Source: Cyanobacteria bacterium FACHB-DQ100
GTDB taxonomy: Bacteria > Cyanobacteriota > Cyanobacteriia > Leptolyngbyales > Leptolyngbyaceae
Direction of reading: 5' to 3'
DNA: 64,000 nucleotides
Assembly: GCA_014695195.1 (NCBI GenBank)
Contig: JACJNW010000028.1
Coordinates: 930,001-994,000 of the forward strand
Position numbers and translations under genes: made by a program. This document shows, in pieces, positions 49,750-59,654 of the stretch. Under the pieces are notes generated by a model. The model saw only the letters and a list, made by a program, of their open reading frames with translations, was not told the origin of the DNA and made no database searches. Numbering within the stretch: the first letter of the stretch is position 1; each line of letters begins with the position of its first letter.

Positions 49750-51171
49750 TTACTTACGAATTCGAGTTAATAAATCATAGAAGGGTTGCCAATTGTCGTC
49801 ATCTGCGATCGGATTCCAAACGTCTTCGATTTCTGGGCGAACTAATCCGACTTCGGAGTTATATTCGTTCAACCTTGCAGGAATTTGATCAATCTCAAAG
49901 CGGCTTAACGTTTGCAAAGCCTGACAGTAACTTTGCCGCCAGTTCTCAAACAATTGCGCTAATTCCGTGTTTGATGTTTCATGTTGAGAAAAAATGCTAC
50001 TCGCGTTCTGGCTCCAGCTTGGATCAAATTGTTTAGTAATCTGCCAAAAAAAGTCGTGATAATCGATTTGAGCGGATTGAAGAAATTGAACGGTTCGGTA
50101 GACTAAATCTGATGCGATCGAGTTTTCTAACTGATCAAATCCCAATCGATACAGCATTCTTTGTTGATACGCTTTTTCGTAGTGTGATGCAAATTGAGAT
50201 AAGCCAGATTTAAGATCATCCTCAGAAATTACGCGCCTTAATGGAATTTGTAACATCTCCAAATTCCAGTAGCAAATTTCCGCTTGATTTGCATAAGCAT
50301 ACCGACCGTAATAATCAAAATAAGCGGCAGTAAAGCTGGGTTGATAGGTGGGAATGAACGCATACGGGCCATAATCGAAACTTTCACCCGTAATCGACAT
50401 ATTATCGGTATTCAATACGGCATGGCAAAATCCTGCTGCCATCCACTGCGCGACTAATTGAGCAACTCTTTCGACCAATTCCGCATAAAACAACGCATAC
50501 CGATCGCGCTCACTCATCAAATGTGGATAGTAAGTTTCAATTACATGATCGAGCAAGATCGCAATCAAATCCTTGCGGTTAATGGCATCTAATCGCTCAA
50601 ATGTACCGAAGCGAATATGAGATCGATTAAACCGAATCATCACCGACGATCGTGTGGGAGACGGTTCATCGCCGCGCCACAGTCCTTCCCCAGTTTCAAT
50701 CAAACTGAGACAGCGTGAAGTTCTCACCTTCAAGCGGTGCAACATCTCTGCCGCTAACACCTCTCGAACGCCACCTTTGAGCGTCAATCGACCATCGCCA
50801 CCCCGCGAATAAGGCGTTCTTCCTGATCCTTTTGTGCCGAAGTCATAGAGTTCTCCGTCCTTTGCGCGGACTTGCCCGTATAGAAAGCCACGCCCATCCC
50901 CTAATGCCGGATTGTAGGTTCCGAATTGATATCCGTGATACCGCATTGCCAAGAACGGCTCTCGTCCCTGGAACTTGCCAAAGGCTTCGATAAAATGCTC
51001 ATCGGTTACATTCTCTAGACCCAACTGCGCCAGAATGTCATCGTTGCGAAATCGGAGAATATGTTGGGGAAATTGAGCGGCAGAAACGCGATCGGAGAAC
51101 TCGTCTCCTAAGCGCTCAAACGCAGGCTCGTAGTTCAGAGCAAGTAGCGGGTTCGGGGAAAATTCAGTCAT
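49750..51171 (-). CDS. selO: Protein adenylyltransferase SelO (YdiU)
   Basis: 473 residues, pseudokinase-fold enzyme that AMPylates proteins, linked to redox stress responses. Characteristic stretches: FAKFQ (as [38 protein letters not shown]), [84 protein letters not shown]. Full family length. First gene of selO-rimJ-mnmE on the minus strand. Confidence 0.94.
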   Translation of the reverse strand: MTEFSPNPLLALNYEPAFERLGDEFSDRVSAAQFPQHILRFRNDDILAQLGLENVTDEHFIEAFGKFQGREPFLAMRYHGYQFGTYNPALGDGRGFLYGQVRAKDGELYDFGTKGSGRTPYSRGGDGRLTLKGGVREVLAAEMLHRLKVRTSRCLSLIETGEGLWRGDEPSPTRSSVMIRFNRSHIRFGTFERLDAINRKDLIAILLDHVIETYYPHLMSERDRYALFYAELVERVAQLVAQWMAAGFCHAVLNTDNMSITGESFDYGPYAFIPTYQPSFTAAYFDYYGRYAYANQAEICYWNLEMLQIPLRRVISEDDLKSGLSQFASHYEKAYQQRMLYRLGFDQLENSIASDLVYRTVQFLQSAQIDYHDFFWQITKQFDPSWSQNASSIFSQHETSNTELAQLFENWRQSYCQALQTLSRFEIDQIPARLNEYNSEVGLVRPEIEDVWNPIADDDNWQPFYDLLTRIRK

Positions 51172-51268
51172 TCATCTTAACGGCGGCTTCTTATCAATCC
51201 TAGCGATATTCAGGCACAGTGACAGAGAGCGATTAAAATCAAGCAGGAGTCTAGTTCCTCGATTCTTC

Positions 51269-52582
51269 ATGACTGTCAAAGCATTCCGCAGCGCCATTCT
51301 AGATTTTATTGCTGATCCGTTCTTTGTGTCGGAATCTGAAAGTGTGCGATATATTCCAGACGGTTTACTCGTGGTTGACAACGGAAGAATCAAAGAACTG
51401 GGCGCGTATGAGCAATTAAAAGAGAAATATGCGGGAGTGGCGATCGTCACCTATCCTAACCACCTGATTCTCCCTGGATTTATTGATCTGCACGTTCATT
51501 TCCCGCAGACGGAGATGATGGCAGCCTATGGTGAGCAGTTATTGGAATGGCTGGAGAAGTTTACCTTTCCGGTTGAGCGCAAGTTCCAAGATAAAGCCTA
51601 TTGCGATCGGATTGCGCCGATTTTTATTGATCAACTGCTGCGAAATGGAACAACTACAGCGCTGGTACTTGCGGCTGTGTTTCCAGAGTCGGTCGAAGCT
51701 TTGTTTGAAGAAAGTGAGCGCAGAAATATGCGCTTGATTGCAGGCAAAGTGATGATGGATCGCAATGCTCCAGAGTTTCTCAGAGATACCGCAGAATCGT
51801 CTTATCACGAAAGCAAGGCCTTGATTGAGAAATGGCACAAAAAAGGTCGATCGCTCTATGCCGTCACTCCCCGATTTGCCCCGACTTCAACGCCAGAACA
51901 ATTAATGTATGCTGGCAAGCTTCTAGAAGAGTTTCCAGACACTTATCTACACACCCATCTCTCTGAGAATGTGAATGAGGTGGCTTGGGTGCAAGAACTA
52001 TTCCCAGACAGTAAAGGGTATGTAGATGCTTACGATCGATTTGGCTTGGTGGGAGAGCGATCGATCTTTGCTCATTGTGTGCAGTTAACCGAAGCAGAAT
52101 TCGATCGGCTCGCGGAAGCAAAATCGACGATCGCGTTTTGTCCAACATCTAATACATTCCTTGGTAGCGGATTGTTCGATCTTGAACGTGCCACCTCTGC
52201 CCAAATCAAAGTTGGACTTGCAACCGATGTCGGGGGTGGAACCAGCTTTTCAATGTTCCAAACTGCAAGCGAAGCTTATAAAATTACACAACTGCGACAA
52301 CAAAAGCTCTCTCCATTTCAGGCAATGTACCTAGCAACCTTGGGAGGAGCAAAAGCGCTGCATCTAGAAGACAAGCTGGGAAACTTTGAGGTCGGCAAAG
52401 AAGCAGATTTTATTGTGGTTGATCCGCGATCGACCCCGATCATGGCATTGCGTAACCAAGCCGAAACACCGATTACTTTAGAAGCCCTGAGCGATCGCCT
52501 CTTCAGCCTCATCATCATGGGCGACGATCGCTCGATTCAAGCCACCTATCTTTTGGGCGAACTTGCGTATGACAAGCAATAA
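51269..52582 (+). CDS. guaD: Guanine deaminase
   Basis: 437 residues of the amidohydrolase family, converting guanine to xanthine with ammonia release. Metal and catalytic motifs: HLILPGFIDLHVHFPQTEMMAAYGEQLLEWLEKFTFPVE (PG.ID.H.H.PQ), THLSENVNEVAWVQELFPD, FAHCVQLTE, FCPTSNTFLGSGLFDLERA, LATDVGGGTSFSMF. ATG 51269 with adequate spacing. Divergent from selO. Together with UraH at 58954 it points to purine breakdown for nitrogen. Confidence 0.93.
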   Translation: MTVKAFRSAILDFIADPFFVSESESVRYIPDGLLVVDNGRIKELGAYEQLKEKYAGVAIVTYPNHLILPGFIDLHVHFPQTEMMAAYGEQLLEWLEKFTFPVERKFQDKAYCDRIAPIFIDQLLRNGTTTALVLAAVFPESVEALFEESERRNMRLIAGKVMMDRNAPEFLRDTAESSYHESKALIEKWHKKGRSLYAVTPRFAPTSTPEQLMYAGKLLEEFPDTYLHTHLSENVNEVAWVQELFPDSKGYVDAYDRFGLVGERSIFAHCVQLTEAEFDRLAEAKSTIAFCPTSNTFLGSGLFDLERATSAQIKVGLATDVGGGTSFSMFQTASEAYKITQLRQQKLSPFQAMYLATLGGAKALHLEDKLGNFEVGKEADFIVVDPRSTPIMALRNQAETPITLEALSDRLFSLIIMGDDRSIQATYLLGELAYDKQ

Positions 52583-52662
52583 AGCCTGACTTAAGGGTGA
52601 ATTCAATCGATCGGGGTTTTGTCTATCGTAAGCCGTAGAGCGATTTCTAAGAGCGATGCGAT

Positions 52663-54360
52663 ATGAACACGTATGACTTCATCCTGATTGGTGCAGGACA
52701 CAATAGCTTGACCTGTGCTGCTTATCTCCTCAAAGCAGGCTATAAAGTCTTAATCCTCGAAAAGAACCCCATTCCGGGTGGAGCCGCAACGACCGAGCCA
52801 TTCATGCCAGAAGTAGTATCTGGATTCAAGTTCAGCCCTTGCGCGATCGACCATCTTTTCATCCATTTAGGCCCAGTAGTGCGGGAATTAGAACTCGAAA
52901 AATATGGCTTAGAGTATCTTTTCTGCGATCACGTGGCGTTCTGTCCGCATCCTGACGGCAAGTATTTCTTTGCTCATCGATCGGTGGAAAAAACCTGTCA
53001 AGAAATCGCCCGCTACAGTCCTCGCGATGCTGAGAAATATGCTGAATTTAATGATTTCTGGCAGCGAGTGATCGGATTTTTGACTCCGATGTTTAACGCA
53101 CCGCCAAAGTCGATCGTAGACATGGCAGGTAACTATGATCTTGAAAAGATTAAAGATCTCTTTTCATTGATAGGCGGAGGGGATCAAACACTCGACTTCA
53201 TTCGATCGATGTTCACTAGCCCCATGGACATCATTGATGAGTATTTCGATTCAGAATTCCTCAAAGCTCCCTTAGCACGACTGGCAGCCGAACTGAGTAC
53301 GCCACCTTCACAGAAAAATATGGCAGTCGGTTCGATTATGATGTCGCTGCGCCACAATCCTGGAATGGCACGTCCAAGAGGTGGAACCGGAGCCGTTACC
53401 GATGCACTGGTTCGCTGCGTCAACGATTTAGGTGGGGAAATTCTCGTTGATCGACCCGTCAAATCCGTTCTGATCGGAAACAATCGCGCAGAAGGTGTGC
53501 GGTTAATGAATGGGCAAGAATACCGCGCAAACATTGGCGTTATCTCCAGTCTAGATGCTCAGCGATTGTTCTTGAATTTAGTTGATCCAAGAGATGTGGA
53601 TGCGGCTGATCCGAAGTTACGAGAGCGTGTAGCTCGAAGAATCACAAACCACAACGAGGCAATTCTAAAAATTGATTGCGCCTTGTCGGAAGCACCCAAA
53701 TTTGTGAATCACAATCACCGTGATGAATATCTGATCGGATCAGTTCTGATTGCAGATTCAGTTGCTCAAGTTGAACTCGCACACACCGATCCGAACATTG
53801 GCAGAATTCCCCTTGAAGATCCTTCAATGTATGCCGTTGTTCCCAGTATGCGCGATCCATCTTTAGCGCCAGACGGCCAGCACGTTTTATGGATCGAATA
53901 CTTTGTGCCCTATCAAATTGCGGGAGCTAACGGAACTGGACTTAAAGGCACAGGGTGGACAGAAGAACTAAAAAATCAGGTTGCCGATCGCGTCCTCGAC
54001 AAACTGGCAGACTACGCACCAAACGTGAAATCCTCGGTTCTGGCACGTCGAATCGAAAGCCCACCCGAACTCGAAGAACGCATCGGGGTGCTGAAAGGCA
54101 ACTACTACCACTTGGATATGACCTTCGATCAAATGATGTTTTTCCGACCGCTGCCAGAATTAGCAAACTATAAAACACCGATCGACGGATTATTTCTCAC
54201 TGGAGCTGGAACGCATCCCGGCGGCTCAATTTCAGGATTGCCAGGACGCAACTGTGCGCGAGTGATTCTGCAATCACAGCGATCGCTTTCTCATACGCTC
54301 TCTGAAGTAGGCGACACCGTGAAATCAGCAGCACAATCTCTGTTTCGCGTAAATGAATGA
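52663..54360 (+). CDS. crtO: Beta-carotene ketolase CrtO
   Basis: 565-residue FAD-dependent, phytoene-desaturase-like enzyme converting beta-carotene mainly to echinenone. N-terminal Rossmann motif FILIGAGHNSLTCAAYLLKAGYKVLILEKNPIPGGAATTE. It matches Synechocystis CrtO closely in remembered stretches: FSPCAIDHLFIHLGPV, GLEYLFCD, YSPRDAEKYAEF, FNAPP, FDSEFLKAPLARLAAE, NEAILKIDCALS, GTGWTEELKNQVADRVLDKLADYAPN, LTGAGTHPGGSISGLPGRNCARV. Could provide echinenone to the CTDH at 3209. A hairpin follows. Confidence 0.9.
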   Translation: MNTYDFILIGAGHNSLTCAAYLLKAGYKVLILEKNPIPGGAATTEPFMPEVVSGFKFSPCAIDHLFIHLGPVVRELELEKYGLEYLFCDHVAFCPHPDGKYFFAHRSVEKTCQEIARYSPRDAEKYAEFNDFWQRVIGFLTPMFNAPPKSIVDMAGNYDLEKIKDLFSLIGGGDQTLDFIRSMFTSPMDIIDEYFDSEFLKAPLARLAAELSTPPSQKNMAVGSIMMSLRHNPGMARPRGGTGAVTDALVRCVNDLGGEILVDRPVKSVLIGNNRAEGVRLMNGQEYRANIGVISSLDAQRLFLNLVDPRDVDAADPKLRERVARRITNHNEAILKIDCALSEAPKFVNHNHRDEYLIGSVLIADSVAQVELAHTDPNIGRIPLEDPSMYAVVPSMRDPSLAPDGQHVLWIEYFVPYQIAGANGTGLKGTGWTEELKNQVADRVLDKLADYAPNVKSSVLARRIESPPELEERIGVLKGNYYHLDMTFDQMMFFRPLPELANYKTPIDGLFLTGAGTHPGGSISGLPGRNCARVILQSQRSLSHTLSEVGDTVKSAAQSLFRVNE

Positions 54361-54775
54361 GATCTGAATCTATTTAGCAATTTAGCAATATTGCTGTTCT
54401 GAGAGCGACGAGTGATGGCTGGTCGCTCTTCTTTGTGTTGAGGGTTGCGATCTTCAATCGCTTGCGGAACTATTCTGAACCGAGAACCGACATCGAAAAG
54501 GATTCGCAATTTAATCCGAGTTCGACAGGAACAGTTCGCCTCGATGAATCTGGGTAACCCCCTAAATCACAGCGACACTCTCCTCAACTCAAGGGTTCAT
54601 TCCCAGAAAACTATGTAAAGAACCTCCACAATGGTATTTAAAGATTTAGTGTCTTCTTAAAACTCAACGCTTTTCATCACAAAGTAACGAATGTTATAAC
54701 TTCTGCAAATCGAGGCAAATTGATCCTGACCGCTTGGCATGACCGCTGTTCGTTATTAATGAAACCCCTGTTGCA
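54361..54775. other. Non-coding region between crtO and SpoIID-like gene
   Basis: 415 bases. Starts with a terminator-like hairpin at 54402-54429. At 54560-54570 is ACCCCCTAAAT, a relic of the C-rich repeat. The rest shows no conserved ORF and presumably holds the promoter of the SpoIID gene; no clear -35/-10 pair was fixed. Confidence 0.5.
54402..54429 (+). terminator. Hairpin after crtO
   Basis: AGAGCGAC (54402-54409) pairs with GTCGCTCT (54422-54429) around a 12-base loop, followed by TCTTTGTGTTG. Probable crtO terminator. Confidence 0.6.
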
Positions 54776-55969
54776 ATGGTTAATCAAATGAATGCTCGAT
54801 CGCTCCTCTCGCTGTTCACCTTTTTCCCGAAATCCTTCGGCTTGGCGCTGTTGATTTGGGCAGCCACGATGATGCCTGTTCGCGCTCAGAAATCCGTCGA
54901 GTTGCGCGTTGCGATCGAAAAGGACGTACCCCAAGTCAATGTCGGTAGCTCGGTCAACGCTCAAGTTCTCGATGGCGCTCAGCGCGTGGTCGGTGAAATT
55001 CAAGGTATGAACGGCTTTGCCGCCCAAGTCAAAAACGGGGGAGTCGCGCTCGATCGTTGGCAGTCCGGTGCATTGTGGATTGTTCCCAAAGACAAAAACG
55101 GGGTTGTGTGGATTGGCAATCGCTGGTATCGCGGTCGAGTCTATCTCGTTCCAACAGGGAAAGGACTGACCGCCGTGAACTACGTAGACCTAGAGCAATA
55201 TTTATTTAGCGTTCTGGGTGCAGAAATGAACGGCAACTGGCCCCAAGAAGCGTTGAAAGCTCAAGCCGTTGCAGCCCGCAGCTATGCCCTGCACGAACGC
55301 CAAAACGCCAGAAACGGCATTTTCGACCTTGGTGATACTCAGGGTTGGCAGGTCTACAACGGACTGCAATCCGAATCTACCGGAACCCAGCAAGCCGTTC
55401 TAGCGACAACTGGACAAGTTTTAACCCATAACAATCGGGTCATCAACGCCGTGTTCCATTCGTCAGCAGGAGGCTGCACCGAGAATGTTGAAGATGTCTG
55501 GGTGCAAGCGCTACCCTACCTGCGAACGGTGCGAAATAATTTTGATCAAGGCTCACCCGTGAATGAATGGTCGAAAACCTTCACTACGGCTGAGATTGGC
55601 ACTCGATTCGGCGTAGGGAATTTGCAGCGTATGGAGCCTGTGAAAACGACTCCAGTTTGCGGACGAGTTCAATCGATGCGGATCGTTGGCGATCGCGGCT
55701 CAAAAGTTGTGGACGGCGATGCGGTGCGATCGGCGTTGGGCTTGAGAAGTACGCTCTTCACCGTCGCGCCGCAGTTTCAACCTGTTGCCAGTAAAGGCGG
55801 ACAAAAACAAGCCGTCGCTGGGTTTGTCATCAACGGTCGCGGTTTTGGTCACGGATTGGGCATGAGTCAGTGGGGAGCCTATAACATGGCACGCCAAAAC
55901 TACAATTACCAGCAGATCTTGCAGCAGTATTATCTCAATACTGCACTGGCTCAAATTCAGGTGCAGTAA
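54776..55969 (+). CDS. SpoIID/LytB domain protein
   Basis: 397 residues with an export signal (FGLALLIWAATMMPVRAQ) and the SpoIID fold: VDLEQYLFSVLGAEMNGNWPQEALKAQAVAARSYAL, FHSSAGGCTENVEDVW and the C-terminal GRGFGHGLGMSQWGAYNMAR. SpoIID is a lytic transglycosylase-type peptidoglycan hydrolase in sporulating Firmicutes; cyanobacterial versions are thought to act on cell wall or heterocyst/hormogonium processes, but this is inference. The nearest ATG is 54776; a second Met (MNARS) follows four codons on. Confidence 0.88.
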   Translation: MVNQMNARSLLSLFTFFPKSFGLALLIWAATMMPVRAQKSVELRVAIEKDVPQVNVGSSVNAQVLDGAQRVVGEIQGMNGFAAQVKNGGVALDRWQSGALWIVPKDKNGVVWIGNRWYRGRVYLVPTGKGLTAVNYVDLEQYLFSVLGAEMNGNWPQEALKAQAVAARSYALHERQNARNGIFDLGDTQGWQVYNGLQSESTGTQQAVLATTGQVLTHNNRVINAVFHSSAGGCTENVEDVWVQALPYLRTVRNNFDQGSPVNEWSKTFTTAEIGTRFGVGNLQRMEPVKTTPVCGRVQSMRIVGDRGSKVVDGDAVRSALGLRSTLFTVAPQFQPVASKGGQKQAVAGFVINGRGFGHGLGMSQWGAYNMARQNYNYQQILQQYYLNTALAQIQVQ

Positions 55970-55988
55970 CGGCACAGCGCCGAGTGGC

Positions 55989-57245
55989 TTACTGCTTGCC
56001 TTCTAAGCGGTGCTGCCACTCGGCATCGATTTGTGCTGAACGATCGATATCTTGTTCGATTAGGTCGCGATCGGTTGAGTAAATCAAATCGGATTGTTGA
56101 ATCACCGTCTCAGCCGCAAATTGTTGAGCATAAGCGAGTTTGTGCTGAACGATCGGATCACTCTGCGCCAATTGCTTCGCCCGCAGTTCTCGGTTTCGGT
56201 TGCGGTCTAGAATTCTCTGATTGCGTCCTTTAATCGAGAAGTAGCGAACCCCTGGAATCAGAAGATACGCCGTACTATAACCGAGTCCAATAAACGCAAG
56301 CACTCTCAAAGCAGCAATTCCAATTCCAGCCGTCATTCCCGTGAGCACGATCGCCAGAATCAACAGTGCAACTCCCAGACCTGCGGCTAAGGTAATTTGT
56401 CCAGAACTTGCTTGACTAAATTGGTAAAGTGATTCGCGCAAGAAAGCAGGGAGCCACTGCCGTTCCTGCTGAGACACGGTAGTTTGCAGCGAGGGGAAAT
56501 GATAAACGAATTGCCCATCGGGGCTTACTTCGGGTCGTCCGTCAAATTTGGTCAAGACGGGAAGCATGTACTGTTCAGATTCCTGCTCCGAAACTGTACC
56601 AACTGAGTCTAAAAACGGTGCAATCTGTTCTGCAATCACGGCTCCGCGATTGCTGCGGATCACGGCTGCGATCGATTGCCAGCGCCGCTCTTCTAGGTCT
56701 GCATTAGGATTGCCATCGCCAAATAAGAACGAGTAAATCGACTCCAGAAAGTTCAGGTCGCTATGTTGGCGATCGACCCGACGGCGATCGTAATCGGGCG
56801 TAAAAATCCAGAAAAAGTCGGGACTAAACCAAACCGTCGGCATCGAGAAATCGCCACCGCGATCGTCATCGCGATTGGAACTCAGGGCGATCGTCAGCGC
56901 CAGAATCGCTAGAAACGATGCCACGATTAGCAGCACCAGCACGACCCCAAACGACATCCGAATCAGGTAGAACAAAACGCGCCAAATTTTTTCCCAGGTT
57001 TCTTTCAGGCGGAGTCGAAAATCTTTATCGCGCAGAATGTCGCGAAAATTGCGCGGAAACTGATAAACAACTTCGCCAGATTCCGCCACCTGCAATTCTC
57101 CGTTTGCTTGGGAAGCGAGAGCAAGGAGTCCTTTTTCAGCAAAATTTACATTTAAGCCAGCTTGAGTAGCGACATCTCCGACCGTAGCGCGGTAGTTCAG
57201 AGATTCGATCGCTCTCAAAATGGCGGGATCAGGGGATGCGGTCAT
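55989..57245 (-). CDS. Conserved cyanobacterial membrane protein, unknown
   Basis: 418 residues. N-terminal about 75 residues resemble a winged helix (AILRAIESLNYRATVGDVATQAGLNVNFAEKGLLALAS), followed by a hydrophobic pair (VLFYLIRMSFGVVLVLLIVASFLAILALTIAL), a central soluble part with charged loops (DDDRGGDFSMP, DYDRRRVDRQHSDLNF), another hydrophobic pair (ITLAAGLGVALLILAIVLTGMTAGIGIAALRVLAFIGLGYSTAYLL) and a basic C-terminus. Similar proteins exist in cyanobacteria and plant plastids as far as I recall; no function known. Convergent with the SpoIID gene. Confidence 0.65.
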   Translation of the reverse strand: MTASPDPAILRAIESLNYRATVGDVATQAGLNVNFAEKGLLALASQANGELQVAESGEVVYQFPRNFRDILRDKDFRLRLKETWEKIWRVLFYLIRMSFGVVLVLLIVASFLAILALTIALSSNRDDDRGGDFSMPTVWFSPDFFWIFTPDYDRRRVDRQHSDLNFLESIYSFLFGDGNPNADLEERRWQSIAAVIRSNRGAVIAEQIAPFLDSVGTVSEQESEQYMLPVLTKFDGRPEVSPDGQFVYHFPSLQTTVSQQERQWLPAFLRESLYQFSQASSGQITLAAGLGVALLILAIVLTGMTAGIGIAALRVLAFIGLGYSTAYLLIPGVRYFSIKGRNQRILDRNRNRELRAKQLAQSDPIVQHKLAYAQQFAAETVIQQSDLIYSTDRDLIEQDIDRSAQIDAEWQHRLEGKQ

Positions 57246-57386
57246 AAGAGGGTTCCTGAGCAGAATTTACTCTTTCTTTAGTTTAGCTTTCATGAAATTG
57301 TGTCGTCTTATGGATTGCCGAAGAAGCACGATCGATTGAGCGCTACACTAAAAAATGTCTTGCTGTATAACAAACACCTTTGCCTT

Positions 57387-57908
57387 ATGTCTAGATCTCA
57401 ACGCAACGACAACTTCATCGATAAAAGCTTCACCGTCATGGCGGATATCATTCTGAAAGTCTTTCCCGCCTCCCGTAAGGAAAAAGAAGCGTTTGCCTAT
57501 TATCGTGATGGGATGTCGGCGCAAGCAGATGGTGAATACGCAGAAGCGCTCGAAAACTACGAAGAAGCGCTCAAACTCGAAGAAGACCCAAACGATCGCA
57601 GCTACGTTCTGTACAACATGGGTCTAATCTACGCCAGCAACGGCAATCACGAAAAAGCTTTGAGCTTGTATCATGAGGCGCTAGAAGAAAATCCCCGTCT
57701 GCCCCAAGCTTTGAATAACATCGCTGTGATCTATCACTATATGGGAGAAAGAGCGAAAGAAGACGGTAGGGAAGACGAAGGCGAAAAGCTATTTGATCAA
57801 GCAGCAGACTACTGGAAACAAGCGATTCTGCAAGCGCCGAACAACTACATTGAAGCGCAAAACTGGCTGAAAACGACGGGTCGATCGGACATCGATGTAT
57901 ACTTCTAA
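57387..57908 (+). CDS. ycf3: Photosystem I assembly protein Ycf3
   Basis: 173 residues with three TPR units ([113 protein letters not shown]) and the opening [26 protein letters not shown]. Ycf3 binds PsaA/PsaD during photosystem I assembly on thylakoids. ATG 57387 is the family start; the open frame extends to 57300. Directly followed by gatC (about 20 bases). Confidence 0.97.
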   Translation: MSRSQRNDNFIDKSFTVMADIILKVFPASRKEKEAFAYYRDGMSAQADGEYAEALENYEEALKLEEDPNDRSYVLYNMGLIYASNGNHEKALSLYHEALEENPRLPQALNNIAVIYHYMGERAKEDGREDEGEKLFDQAADYWKQAILQAPNNYIEAQNWLKTTGRSDIDVYF

Positions 57909-57929
57909 GCGGTTTTATTGGAGCGTCTC

Positions 57930-58217
57930 ATGATCGATCGCGAACAAGTGCAAAAAGTGGCGCATCTTGCCCGACTGCAACTCACGCCTGAAGAAGAAGA
58001 AAAGTTCACCACGCAGTTGAACAATATTCTCGACTACTTTGAGCAGTTGAGCGAGTTAGATGTAAGTAATGTCCAACCCACAACGCGGGCGATCGATGTC
58101 AGCAACGTCGTGCGCGTCGATCGACATCAACCTTATGAAAATCGAGAAGCGATTTTAGAAGGGGCACCTGATCGAGACGGCGAATTCTTCAAAGTGCCAA
58201 AGATCGTGACGGGCTAG
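57930..58217 (+). CDS. gatC: Aspartyl/glutamyl-tRNA(Asn/Gln) amidotransferase subunit C
   Basis: 95 residues. Stabilises GatA and GatB in the amidation of Glu-tRNA(Gln). The sequence MIDREQVQKVAHLARLQLTPEEEEKFTTQLNNILDYFEQLSELDVSNVQPTTRAIDVSNVVRVD with late FKVPKIV is diagnostic. ATG 57930 has TGGAG upstream. gatA and gatB are not adjacent, normal for cyanobacteria. Convergent 4-base overlap with the next gene. Confidence 0.94.
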   Translation: MIDREQVQKVAHLARLQLTPEEEEKFTTQLNNILDYFEQLSELDVSNVQPTTRAIDVSNVVRVDRHQPYENREAILEGAPDRDGEFFKVPKIVTG

Positions 58218-58912
58218 AGTACAAATTTGTCGTACCCACAATTCGCACATTTGATGTAGTGCCCCTGCCAGCGAACCAATTCGCCGCAGGTTGGGCAATG
58301 GAAGCTCAGATCGCCATTCATCAAGTTGGATTGTTGGGTACGTCGCTGTTTGAGCGATTCTTCTATGGGTTGGTGCTGCAATCGTTCCCGATAATTCTGT
58401 GTGGCGAGTTGTTGGGCTTGCTCTGCTGTCCAACGTCGATCGGGCTTCAGAGTCGGAACCTGGCGAAATGCAGACATGATTGAATTATCGTGACTTATTA
58501 GCGCGATCGTTGATGCAATAGCCTTACAGCAACTTGCAGGAGATTTAATCACTTGCGCTTCACTAAAGCGAATCACAATCCAACCGTGATCGGTGAAAAA
58601 TTGATTGCGCGATCGATCTTTCGGGCAGTCGAGAAAATGGATCGGCTGGCGCGTGTCGTAGGTGTAAGGCTCGTCAACTTCGATATCAATGGCAAGAGCG
58701 CGATCGAGATAAGCGAAATCCGGCACATAAGGCTGCTGTAATTCCGGGCGTTTGACTAATAAACCCGTGTGAATCTTGCCGGGAAAGTAGCGCCATAAAT
58801 CGCGCTCAAATTGGCTTTCTGATCGTCCGCGTGGTGGCTTATGATGAGTTCCGACTGGTGGCAACGGAGCGCGATCGACTTCCGGGAATAGAACCGTGGG
58901 CAACTTCTCCAT
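58214..58912 (-). CDS. Predicted PD-(D/E)xK nuclease-like protein with C-terminal zinc ribbon
   Basis: 232 residues. The first half ([89 protein letters not shown]) resembles Vsr/DUF559-type restriction-like folds, with PDFAYLD...DIEVDEP as the likely catalytic core. The last 35 residues are a four-Cys ribbon ([24 protein letters not shown]). Nuclease activity is inferred by pattern only. Stop overlaps gatC by 4 bases, and the start is 41 bases from uraH, divergent. Confidence 0.68.
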   Translation of the reverse strand: MEKLPTVLFPEVDRAPLPPVGTHHKPPRGRSESQFERDLWRYFPGKIHTGLLVKRPELQQPYVPDFAYLDRALAIDIEVDEPYTYDTRQPIHFLDCPKDRSRNQFFTDHGWIVIRFSEAQVIKSPASCCKAIASTIALISHDNSIMSAFRQVPTLKPDRRWTAEQAQQLATQNYRERLQHQPIEESLKQRRTQQSNLMNGDLSFHCPTCGELVRWQGHYIKCANCGYDKFVL

Positions 58913-58953
58913 GCTTCTATTGTGCCGCTGAAATTCAAGCGTGTGGAATTCAC

Positions 58954-59313
58954 ATGGGTAAGCTAACCACTCACGTTCTCGATACGGCTCAAGGCTGTCC
59001 GGCTGCGAATTTAACGATTGAACTTTGGGCGATCGAGCCGCAAACAGAGCAGAAAACGCATCTCAAAACAGTGACAACAAACGCTGACGGACGCACCGAT
59101 AGCCCGATGTTGAATGAGTCAGAGATTAAAGTCGGAACCTATGAGCTAGTGTTTGTGATCGGAAACTACTTCGCAGCAAAATCCGTTAAAACCCCAGAAC
59201 CTGCCTTTCTCGATCGTATTCCTATTCGGTTTGGAATTGCAGATGCGGATGCTCACTATCATGTGCCACTGCTGGCATCTCCTTGGTCATATAGCACCTA
59301 CCGAGGCAGTTAA
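58954..59313 (+). CDS. uraH: 5-hydroxyisourate hydrolase (transthyretin-like)
   Basis: 119 residues of the transthyretin fold. Hydrolyses 5-hydroxyisourate from urate oxidation to OHCU. Active residues present: His in LTTHVLD, Arg in ADGRTD, His in HYHVPLL and the C-terminal YSTYRGS tetrapeptide that marks HIUases rather than hormone-binding transthyretins. ATG 58954 is the family start; an open frame reaches 58831 but overlaps the divergent gene. Urate oxidase and OHCU decarboxylase are not in the window. Confidence 0.95.
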   Translation: MGKLTTHVLDTAQGCPAANLTIELWAIEPQTEQKTHLKTVTTNADGRTDSPMLNESEIKVGTYELVFVIGNYFAAKSVKTPEPAFLDRIPIRFGIADADAHYHVPLLASPWSYSTYRGS

Positions 59314-59654
59314 CGCGACTTACTGCCGAATCTTCCAACAAATTCAGCAAAACCTGACGAGGGAGAAGTGCCCCCTATCCCCCAATACCATGAATAATTT
59401 AGGACTGCGCCACACAACCTGACAATACAGCCTGACAATCTCCGGGGCAACCGGAAGCGATCGGGCACCTCAAAGAGAATATTACGTCAGCGATGATGTC
59501 GATTCAATTGCGTCGATATGTTAGTCCAATGTCCTTCGCTAGCAATAAAAAGTTTTGACGAGCCGATCGCGTCTACCCTGATGCGCTGCCGCAATGCTTG
59601 TAAACTATGGCTGGTGCATTGGGTTTGTCCGTTTTGATGTTGATAGAGTTTCTC
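59314..59654. other. Non-coding region upstream of GH10-like gene
   Basis: 341 bases. Near 59374-59384 lies GCCCCCTATCCCCC, a relic of the C-rich element. GCCTGACAAT and CCTGACAAT repeat imperfectly at about 59417-59440. No conserved ORF in either strand. Confidence 0.45.

Noticed and set aside
58831-58953. Extension upstream of uraH
   Set aside because: It overlaps the divergent nuclease-like gene; [10 protein letters not shown] is the known start region of HIUases.
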